From Anaeramoeba ignava (Eukaryota; Metamonada; Anaeramoebidae), in contig JAPDFW010000101.1 of assembly GCA_028826165.1 (NCBI GenBank), positions 1-64,000 on the forward strand: a stretch of 64,000 nucleotides of DNA, in the 5' to 3' direction. The position numbers were made by a program, and so were the translations under genes. This document shows, piece by piece, positions 55,501-64,000 of the stretch. Position 1 is the stretch's first letter; each line of letters starts with the position of its first letter. The notes beneath the pieces are model-generated. The model made no database searches and was not told the origin of the DNA. It worked only from the letters and a program-made list of their open reading frames with translations.

Positions 55501-56294
55501 TATTAATTCCTTTGTGATATTAAATATTTAATAACTTTAAGTGAATTCTTTTTGCATGCATAATGTAATATTGTTTCATTTTCTCTTGTTTTTGAATTAA
55601 TATTAATTCCTTGTGTTATTAAATATTTAATAACTTCAAGTGAATTCTTTTTACATGCATAATGTAAAACTGTTTCATTTTCATTTGTTTTTGAATTAAT
55701 ATTAATTCCTTTGGATATTAAATATTTAATAACTTCAAGTGAATTCTTTTTGCATGCAAAATGTAATATTGTTTCATTTCGATTTGTTTTTGAATTAATA
55801 TTAATTCCTTTGGATATTAAATATTCAATAATTTGAAGTGAATTGTATTTGGATGCAAAATGTAATATTGTTTCATTTTCATTTGTTTTTGAATTAATAT
55901 TAATTCTTTTAGATATTAAATATTCAATAATTTCAATTAAATTTTGATTTTGTAAATATTTTATTGAATAATATAATATTGTTTTTCCTTTTTTATCTTT
56001 TGAATTAATGTTTATTCTTTTGGAAATTAATAATTTAATAATTTCAATTTTATTTTGTTTTTTAATTGAAATGTGTAATAAATTTCTTCCTTTTCTATCT
56101 TTAAAATTAATATCTTTGATTTCTTTTGTTATTAAATATTCAATTATTTCTTTATTAACTTTTTGTTTTATTGAATATTTTATTATTTTCTTTTTTTCTT
56201 TTTCTTTAATTTCTTTTGAATTTTCTTTTAAAATTTCTTTTAATTTTTCAATTTCATTTTCTTTTATAATTTCATAAATTTTATTCATATTCAT
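52518..56294 (-). CDS. Ankyrin-repeat/tandem-BTB protein, paralogue A (four apparent 1-base frameshifts)
   Basis: It starts at ATG 56294 (MNMNKIYEIIKENEIEKLKE) and ends with QLNPNSIIDLILKELKI at 52518. The frame is broken by apparent one-base changes at ~55512 (extra A), ~54198 (missing C), ~53976 (missing A) and ~53762 (extra A). These sum to zero; the whole span is 3,777 nt, equal to 1,258 residues when read through. About 30 ankyrin repeats of 33-34 residues (TNxNETALHLACxYNPSIEI then IEYLISKGIDINAK) are followed by a first BTB-like module (VHKLILLSRFDNNELI), an Asn-Glu run and a second BTB (IHKLILIIRSELFKGMF, SNQVHDYSQKSFETI). The role is unknown; a scaffold or E3-adaptor is plausible from the domains. 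Confidence 0.75.
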
Positions 56295-56348
56295 TTGGAA
56301 AGAAAAAATGAAAAAAATGAAAAAATGAAAAATGATTTTTAATTTAAT
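56295..56348 (-). promoter_or_regulatory. 54-bp spacer/promoter of paralogue A
   Basis: On the minus strand it reads ...CATTTTTCATTTTTTCATTTTTTTCATTTTTTC then TTTCCAA before ATGAATATG. The whole space between the stop of paralogue B and the start of A is 54 bp, so the promoter and 5' UTR must fit here or extend into the upstream gene. Confidence 0.5.
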
Positions 56349-59300
56349 TTAATTTTTTAATTCTTTTAAAATTAAATCAATTATTGAATTTGGATTTAAT
56401 TGATAATAATCTTTTAAATCAAAATATTCTTCTAAAATATTTTTATCTTTAATTTCTTTTGAAAAATTATCATGATAAAGAAAATAAATTAATTCTTGAA
56501 TTGTTTTAAATGATTTTTGTGAATAATCATGAACTTGATTTGATGAATCTTGAATATTTAATTGAAACATTCCTTTAAATAATTCACTTCTTATTATTAA
56601 TATTAATTTATGAATTTTAATTTCTTTTTCTTCACAAATTATTGTAAAATCTTTGGTTTCATTTTGTTGATATAATTTTGATAAATCTTTTATTATTCCT
56701 TTTCTTCCTTTTTTAGTTTCAATCCAATTTGTTTCAATTTCAATTTCTTTAAAAAATTCTGTTATTTTTTTATATTCTTCATTTCATTTTCATTTTCATT
56801 TTTTAATTGAATAATTTTATCAAAATTAGAAAATCCTGTATAAAGGAAATTTAAAATAATTTCAACTTCTTCTTTTGGCTTTTGATAACAATTATTAATA
56901 AATTTTTGTAAAATTAATTCATTATTATCAAATCTTGATAATAAAATTAATTTATGAACTTTAAATTTAAATGAATCATTTGATTGAATTATTAAATCTG
57001 AAAAATTATCATTTGATTTTAATAAATTATTCATATCTTCATTAAGGGAATAAATTTGTGAAAATAATTCAATAAATTGTTTTGTAATATGTTTTTGTTT
57101 CAAATTATCAATATTCACATCATTCATTAATAAAAATTTGATTACATTTTCATTTTGTTTTTTAATTGATATTGAAAGAGCTGTTTCATTTTCATTTGTT
57201 TTTGCATTAATATCAATTCCTTTGGAAACTAAATATTTAATAATTAGGATTGAATTAAATTTGCAAATTAAATGTAAAGCAGTTTGATTTTGATTTGTTT
57301 TTGGCATTAATATCAATTCCTTTGGAAATAAGATATTCAATAACTTTTAATGATGGATTATTTTGGCAAGCTAAATGTAAAACAGTTTCATTTTCGATTT
57401 GTTTTTGCATTAATATCAATTCCTTTGGAAATCAAATATTCAATAATTTGGAAAAAATTATATCTGCAAGCATAATGTAAAACTGTTTCATTTCGGGTTG
57501 TTTTTGCATTAATATCAATTCCTTTGGAAATCAAATATTCAATAACTTCTAATGATGGATTATATTCACAAGCTAAATGTAAAGCAGTTTTATTAATATT
57601 TGTTTTTTCATTAATATCAATTCCTTTGGAAATCAAATATTCAATAATTTCTATTGATGGAGTGTATCGGCAAGCTAAATGTAAAGCAGTTTCATTATAA
57701 TTTGTTTTTGCATTAATATCAATTCCTTTGGAAATAAGATATTCAATAACTTCTAATGATGGATTATATTCACAAGCAAAATGTAAAGCAGTTTGATTTT
57801 GATTTGTTTTTGCATTAATATCAATTCCTTTGGAAATCAAATATTCAATAACTTCAAATGATGAATTATATTCGCAAGCTAAATGTAAAGCAGTTTCATT
57901 TCGATTTGTTTTTTCGTTGATATCAATTCCTTTGGAAACCAAAAATTCAATAACTTCTAATAATGTAGTATTTTTGCAAGCTATATGTAAAGCAGTTTCA
58001 TTTCGATTTGTTTTTTCGTTGATATCAATTCCTTTGGAAATCAAATATTCAATAATTTCTAATTTTGGATTATATCGGCAAGCTAAATGTAAAGTAGTTT
58101 CATTATAAATTGTTTTTGCATTAATATCAATTCCTTTGGAAATCAAATATTCAATAACTTCAATTGATGGATTGTTTTCGCAAGCAAAATGTAAAGCTGT
58201 TTGATTCTCTCGTGTTTTTGCATGAATATCAATTCCTTTGGAAATCAAATATTCTAGAATTTCTATTGATGGATTAAATTGACAAGCATAATGCAAAACT
58301 GTTTCGTCTTCGTTTGTTTTTGCATTAATATCAATTCCTTTGGAAATTAAATATTCAATAATTTCAAGTGAATTATATTGACAAACAAAATGTAAAGCAG
58401 TTTCATTTTGGTTTGTTTTTGCATTAATATCAATTCCTTTGGAAATCAAATATTCAATAATTTCGATTGAAGTATTCCAAGAAGCTAAATGTAAACATGT
58501 TTCATCTTCTTTTGTTTTTGCATTAGTATCAAGTCCTTTGGAAATCAAATATTCAATAATTTCAATCGATAAATTAAATTGGCAAGCTAAATGAAGAATT
58601 GTTTCATCCCATTTTGTTTTTGAATTAATATCAAGTCCTTTTGATATTAAATATTCAATAATTTGAATTGATGGTTCATTTCGACAAGCTAAATGTAATA
58701 TTGTTTCATTGTAATTCGTTTTTTCATATAAATCAATTCCTTGTAATATTAAATATTCAATAATTTCTAATTTTGGATTGTATTTACAAACTGAATGTAA
58801 ACATGTTTCATTTTCTCTTGATTTTGAATGAATATCAATTCCTTTGGATATTAAATATTCAATAACTTCAAGTGATGAATTATATCGGCAAGCTAAATGT
58901 AATATTGTTTCATTCCATTTGGTTGTTGAATGGATATCAATTCCTTTGGATATTAAATATTCAATAATTTCAAGTGAATTATTCTTGCATGCATAGTGTA
59001 ATATTGTTTCATTTTCTCTTGTTTTTGAATGTAATATCAATTCCTTTGGATATTAAATATTCAATAATTTGAAGTGAATTATATCGACAAGCATAATGTA
59101 ATATTGTTTCATTCCATTTGGTTATTGAATGAATATCAATTCCTTGTGATATTAAATATTCAATAATTTGAAGTGAATTATATCCACAAGCATAATGTAA
59201 TATTGTTTCATTTTCGTTTGTTTTTGAATTAATATTAATTCCTTTAGATATTAAGTATTCAATAATTTCAATTGAATTGTATTTACATGCAAAATGTAAT

Positions 59301-60293
59301 ATTGTTTCATTTGCTCTTGTTTTTGAATTAATATTAATTCCTTTAGATATTAAGTATTCAATAATTTGAAGTGAATTTTTTTTACATGCAAAATGTAAAA
59401 CTGTTTCATTTCGATTTGTTTTAGAATTAATATTAATTCCTTTAGAAATTAAATATTCAATAACTTCAAGTGAATTTTTTTTACATGCATAATGTAATAT
59501 TGTTTCATTTGCTCTTGTTTTTGAATTAATATTAATTCCTTTAGATATTAAATATTTAATAACTTCAAGTGAATTTTTTTTACATGCAAAATGTAATATT
59601 GTTTCATTCCATTTAGTTTTAGAATTAATATTAATTCCTTTAGATATTAAATATTTAATAACTTCAAGTGAATTTTTTTTGGATGCATAATGTAAAACTG
59701 TTTCATTTGCTCTTGTTTTTGAATTAATATTAATTCCTTTAGATATTAAATATTCAATAACTTGAATTGAATTCTTTTTACATTGATTTAGAATTAATAT
59801 TAATTCCTTTAGATATTAAATATTCAATAACTTGAAGTGAATTGTATTTGGATGCATAATGTAATATTGTTTCATTTTCATTTGTTTTAGAATTAATATT
59901 AATTCCTTTAGATATTAAATATTCAATAATTTCAATTAAATTTTGATTTTGTAAATATTTTATTGAATAATATAATATTGTTTTTCCTTTTTTATCTTTT
60001 GAATTAATGTTTATTCTTTTGGAAATTAATAATTTAATAATTTCAATTTTATTTTGTTTTTTAATTGAAATGTGTAATAAATTTCTTCCTTTTCTATCTT
60101 TAAAATTAATATCTTTGATTTCTTTTGTTATTAAATATTCAATTATTTCTTTATTAACTTTTTGTTTTATTGAATATTTTATTATTTTCTTTTTTTCTTT
60201 TTCTTTAATTTCTTTTGAATTTTCTTTTAAAATTTCTTTTAATTTTTCAATTTCATTTTCTTTTATAATTTCATAAATTTTATTCATATTCAT
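56349..60293 (-). CDS. Ankyrin-repeat/tandem-BTB protein, paralogue B (several apparent frameshifts)
   Basis: It starts at ATG 60293 with the same MNMNKIYEIIK N-terminus as A and ends at 56349 (NSIIDLILKELKN). The order is ~30 ankyrin repeats, BTB-like 1, linker, BTB 2. Frame breaks are visible near 59785 (a partial-repeat deletion running NSKSM into a stop), 59030, 57387 and 57301 (extra A each) and 56780 (missing A). There may be others in 59040-59780, where the frame is repeat-rich and I did not verify every codon. The 5' ~270 bp are identical to paralogue A at an offset of 3,999 bp, and the BTB end is nearly so, while the central repeats differ in number and sequence. It is either a recent tandem duplicate or kept similar by gene conversion. 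Confidence 0.7.
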
Positions 60294-60348
60294 TTGGGAA
60301 AGAAAAAATGAAAAAAATGAAAAAATGAAAAAAATAATTTTTTTTAAT
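60294..60348 (-). promoter_or_regulatory. 55-bp spacer/promoter of paralogue B
   Basis: The same CATTTTTTCATTTTTTTCATTTTTTCTTTCCCAA layout as before paralogue A, one G longer next to the start codon. Confidence 0.5.
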
Positions 60349-62575
60349 TTAATTTAATTTAATTTTTAATTCTTTTAAAATTAAATCAATTATTGAATTT
60401 GGATTTAATTGATAATAATCTTTTAAATCAAAATATTCTTCTAAAATATTTTTATCTTTAATTTCTTTTGAAAAATTATCATGATAAAGAAAATAAATTA
60501 ATTCTTTAATTGTTTCAAATGATTTTTGTGAATAATCATGAACTTGATTTGATGAATCTTGAATATTTAATTGAAACATTCCTTTAAATAATTCACTTCT
60601 TAATATTAATATTAATTTATGAATTTTAATTTCTTTTTCTTCACAAATTATTGTAAAATCTTTGGTTTCATTTTGTTGATATAATTTTGATAAATCTTTT
60701 ATTATTCCTTTTCTTCCTTTTTTATTTTCAATCCAATTTGTTTCAATTTAAAAATTCTGTTTTTTTAAAAATTCTTTTCAAAATTTTTATATTCTTCATT
60801 TCATAAATTTTTTCATCTTTTTCATTTTTTAATTGAATAAAATTATCAAAATTAGAAAATCCTGTATAAAGGAAATTTAAAATAATTTCAATTTCTTCTT
60901 TTGACTTCTGTTTACAATTATTGATAAATTTTTGTAAAATTAATTCATTATTATCAAATCTTGTTAATAAAATTAATTTATGAACTTTAAATTTAAATGA
61001 ATCATTTGATTGAATTTCAAAATCTGAAAAATTATTATTTGATTTTAATAAATTATTTAAATCTTGATTAATTGAATAAATTTGTGAAATTAAATCAATT
61101 AATTCTTTTTTGATTGATTCTTTTGATGGAGTAAAAATAGTTACATCATTCATTAATAAAATTTGAATAATTTTTGGATTTCCATTTTCAATTGCTAATA
61201 TAAAAGGTGTTTCTTTATAGTAACTTTTAGCATTTACATCTGCTCCTTTTTCAATTAAATATTTAACAATTTCAAATGCATTTTTACTTTGACTTTGACA
61301 TGCAAAATGTAATGGCGTTTCTTGATAACAATTTTTATGAGTTATTTTTGCTCCATTTGAAACAAGAAATTTGACAATTTCAAATGAACTTTGATTTTGA
61401 TTATGATTTTGAGTTTGACAAGCAAAATGTAAAGGAGTTTCTTCTTTTTGGTTTTTGGCATTGATATCTGCTCCATTTGAAACAAGAATTTTAACAATTT
61501 CAAATGAATTTGGATTTTGATATTTACAAGCAGAATGCAAAGGAGTGAATTCGCTATTGTTTTTGATATTGATATCTGCTCCATTTGAAACAAGAATTTT
61601 AACAATTTCAATTGATTTTCTATTACTATATTGACAAGAAGAATGCAAAGGAGTTGATTGGTTAATATTTTTGGCATTGATATCTGCTCCATTTAAAACA
61701 AGAGTTTTAATAATTTCAAAAGAGTTTTTTTGTTGATTTTGACAAGCTAAGTGTAATGGTGTTTCTCCAAATTTATTTTTGGCATTGATATCTGTATTTT
61801 TTGAAATGAGAAAATTTGCAACTTCAAATAAATTTGGATTTTGATTTTGACAAGCAAAATGTAAAGGAGTTTGTTTATAATAATTTGTGGCATTGATATC
61901 TGCTCCATTTAAAACGAGAATTTTAACAATTTCAATTGATTTTTCATTTTCATTTTCATTTTCGTCTCTATTTCCATTTTGGCTATGATATTGACAAGCT
62001 ATAATTAGTGGTGTTTCTTGATTTTTATTTTTGGCATTGATATCTGCACCTTTTGAAATTAGATTTTCAATAATTTCAATTGAAATATTTCTATTTTGAC
62101 AAGCAAAATGTAAAGGAGTTTCTTCATCTTTATTTTTGACATTGATATCTGCACCTTTTGAAATTAGATTTTCAATAATTTCAATTGAAATATTTCTATT
62201 TTGACAAACAAAATGTAAAGGAGTTTCTTGATTATGTTTATTTATGGCATTGATATCTGCTCCATTTGAAATTAGAATTTTAATAATTTCAACTGAATTT
62301 TGGTTTATATTTTGATTTTGACAATTTAAATGTAAAGGTGTTTCTTCAAATTTATTTTTGATATTTACATCTGCACCTTTTGAAATTAGAATTTTAATAA
62401 TTTTAATTGAATTTTGGTTGTGATTTTGATTTCTGCAAGATAAATGTAAAGGAGTTTCTTCAAATTTATTTTTTGCATTAACATTTACCCCTTTTTCAAT
62501 TAATTTTTTAACAGATTTTAATAAATCTCTTTCACAAGCAGAAAATATATCTATTTTAGAATTTGATTTACCCAT
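60349..62575 (-). CDS. Ankyrin-repeat/tandem-BTB protein, paralogue C (different ankyrin subfamily; frameshift before the last BTB)
   Basis: It starts at ATG 62575 (MGKSNSKIDIFSACERDLLK) with a different N-terminus. About 13 ankyrin repeats follow the consensus ETPLHFACQNQN then SIEIIKILISKGADINAKN, which is closer to the general ankyrin consensus than in A, B and D. The first BTB-like module (FKVHKLILLTRFDNNELI) is intact. Near 60745-60760 a short deletion relative to the paralogues (the FKEIEIE segment before ETNWIE is lost) shifts the frame and ends the protein at 610 residues with KKTEFLN. The second BTB down to 60349 is intact in the shifted frame (FKGMFQLNIQDSSNQVHDYS). Either the product lacks BTB 2 or the consensus has an error there. 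Confidence 0.78.
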
Positions 62576-62661
62576 CTTTTTTAAAATAATTTACAAAAAA
62601 AAAATAAAAATCAAAATAACCATTTTTCATTTTTCATTTTTTTCATTTTTTTCTTTTCCAA
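62576..62661. promoter_or_regulatory. 86-bp bidirectional promoter between paralogues C and D
   Basis: The start codons at 62575 (minus) and 62662 (plus) are 86 bp apart. The stretch has 'catttttcatttttcatttt' on the plus side next to paralogue D and a plain A-run on the side of C. The asymmetry suggests that the CATTTT array belongs to D. Confidence 0.55.
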
Positions 62662-64000
62662 ATGAATATGAATAAAATTTATGAAATTATAAAAGAAAAT
62701 GAAATTGAAAAATTAAAAGAAATTTTAAAAGAAAATTCAAAAGAAATTAAAGAAAAAGAAAAAAAGAAAATAATAAAATATTCAATAAAACAAAAAGTTA
62801 ATAAAGAAATAATTGAATATTTAATAACAAAAGAAATCAAAGATATTAATTTTAAAGATAGAAAAGGAAGAAATTTATTACACATTTCAATTAAAAAACA
62901 AAATAAAATTGAAATTATTAAATTATTAGTTTCCAAAAGAATAAACATTAATTCAAAAGATAAAAAAGGAAAAACAATATTATATTATTCAATAAAATAT
63001 TTACAAAATCAAAATTTAATTGAATTTATTGAATATTTAATTTCTAAAGGAATTAATATTAATTCAAAAACAAGAGAAAATGAAACAATATTACATTTTG
63101 CATGTAAATACAATTCAATTAAAATTATTGAATATTTAATTTCCAAAGGAATTAATATTAATTCAAAAACAAATCGAAATGAAACAATATTACATTTTGC
63201 ATGTAAAAAGAATACACTTGAAATTATTAAATATTTAATATCCAAAGGAATTAATATTAATTCAATAACCAAATGGAATGAAACAATATTACATTATGCA
63301 TGTAAAAAAAATTCACTTGAAGTTATTAAATATTTAATATCTAAAGGAATTAATATTAATTCAAAAACAAATCGAAATGAAACAATATTACATTTTGCAT
63401 GTAAAAAAAATTCACTTGAAGTTATTAAATATTTAATTTCCAAAGGAATTGGTATTCATTCAATAACCAAATGGAATGAAACAATATTACATTATGCATG
63501 TAAAAAAAATTCACTTGAAGTTATTGAATATTTAATATCACAAGGAATTGATATTCATTCAAAATCAATATGGAATAAAACATGTTTACATTCAGTTTGT
63601 CAATACAATCCAAAATTAGAAATTATTGAATATTTGATATCACAAGGAATTGATTTATATGAAAAAACGAATTACAATGAAACAATATTACATTTAGCTT
63701 GCCGAAATGAACCATCAATTCAAATTATTGAATATTTAATATCAAAAGGACTTGATATTAATTCAAAAACAAATCGAAATGAAACTGCTTTACATTTTGC
63801 TTGCCAATCAGATCCATCAATAGAAATTATTGAATATTTAATTTCCAAAGGAATTGATATTAATGCAAAAACAAATCGAAATGAAACTGTTTTACATTTA
63901 GCTTGCCAATCAGATGCATCAATCGAAGTTATTGAATATTTGATTTCCAAAGGAATTGATATTAATGCAAAAACAAACGATAATGAAACTGCTTTACATT
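62662..64000 (+). CDS. Ankyrin-repeat protein, paralogue D (truncated by window end)
   Basis: Open and unbroken from ATG 62662 (MNMNKIYEIIKENEIEKLKE) to the last base of the window (446 codons). The N-terminal ~90 residues match paralogues A and B except for rare substitutions (for example ISK to VSK). At least eleven ankyrin repeats follow (ETILHFACKKNSLEVIKYLI and similar), with alternating KWNETILHYAC and NRNETILHFAC types. No frameshift is visible. By analogy with A and B, more repeats and two BTB modules are expected beyond the window. Confidence 0.85.
   Translation, partial: MNMNKIYEIIKENEIEKLKEILKENSKEIKEKEKKKIIKYSIKQKVNKEIIEYLITKEIKDINFKDRKGRNLLHISIKKQNKIEIIKLLVSKRININSKDKKGKTILYYSIKYLQNQNLIEFIEYLISKGININSKTRENETILHFACKYNSIKIIEYLISKGININSKTNRNETILHFACKKNTLEIIKYLISKGININSITKWNETILHYACKKNSLEVIKYLISKGININSKTNRNETILHFACKKNSLEVIKYLISKGIGIHSITKWNETILHYACKKNSLEVIEYLISQGIDIHSKSIWNKTCLHSVCQYNPKLEIIEYLISQGIDLYEKTNYNETILHLACRNEPSIQIIEYLISKGLDINSKTNRNETALHFACQSDPSIEIIEYLISKGIDINAKTNRNETVLHLACQSDASIEVIEYLISKGIDINAKTNDNETALH

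Noticed and set aside
56008-56277. Minor-strand hydrophobic frames (89 residues) repeated at 56008, 60007 and 62679
   Set aside because: They are antisense shadows of the conserved N-terminal block of the ankyrin paralogues.
52518-64000. Bacterial origin (endosymbiont ankyrin proteins) for the cluster
   Set aside because: Base composition, promoter motif and fused BTB modules match the intron-bearing eukaryotic genes around it.

Overview
The window is a gene-dense, extremely AT-rich piece of a eukaryotic nuclear genome. Spliceosomal GT-AG introns are frequent, and TAA and TGA serve as ordinary stops. Many introns are little more than short tandem repeats. Paralogous ankyrin/BTB and RCC1/BTB proteins are abundant, and Asn-rich tracts interrupt proteins. 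This fits a free-living amoeboid protist. An Anaeramoeba-like metamonad is my best guess, with an amoebozoan as alternative; nothing in the sequence settles the species.

Layout: (1) 1-6347, the remains of an RCC1-BTB gene whose linker between two BTB modules has expanded into a ~1 kb Asn-X tract, then an ankyrin-BTB gene. (2) 6666-17146, a ~3,300-residue BEACH/WD40/FYVE protein of the ALFY (WDFY3) type in five exons, followed by ~2 kb of degenerate AT satellite. (3) 19299-25767, a Na+/K+-ATPase alpha subunit in seven exons with an intein inside the phosphorylation motif (DK^TGT). (4) 25981-28794 (-), a TBC Rab-GAP, divergent from a small unknown gene (28956-29495). (5) 29961-33552, a heterotrimeric G-protein beta subunit in seven exons. 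(6) 33833-35662, an intact RCC1-BTB protein; 35735-38390 (-), a surface protein with FG-GAP-like propeller, fibronectin III domains and one C-terminal membrane helix. (7) 38871-42351, the TFIIH helicase XPB (ERCC3) with a second intein, inside its Walker A motif (GK^S). (8) 42440-51407 (-), a 13-exon, ~2,027-residue protein joining an Ig-like ectodomain to a STRA6-like multi-pass domain. (9) a degenerate tRNA-like element near 51.6 kb. (10) 52518-64000, four ankyrin-BTB paralogues separated by only 54-86 bp, partly arranged as a 4.0 kb tandem unit.

The most notable content is the pair of homologous inteins 18 kb apart. Both sit in nucleotide-chemistry active sites of essential host proteins, both keep the splicing residues, and both have lost the acidic residues of the LAGLIDADG endonuclease. 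For all spliced genes except the ankyrin cluster I derived exon phases by hand. The joined coding lengths of the ATPase (1,057 aa without intein), XPB (792 aa without intein), G-beta (344 aa), TBC (498 aa) and STRA6-like gene (2,027 aa) are all divisible by three; the ATPase value requires removal of two apparent one-base insertions. Apparent one-base indels, mostly in homopolymers, recur in several genes, so isolated frameshifts may be consensus errors and not biology.
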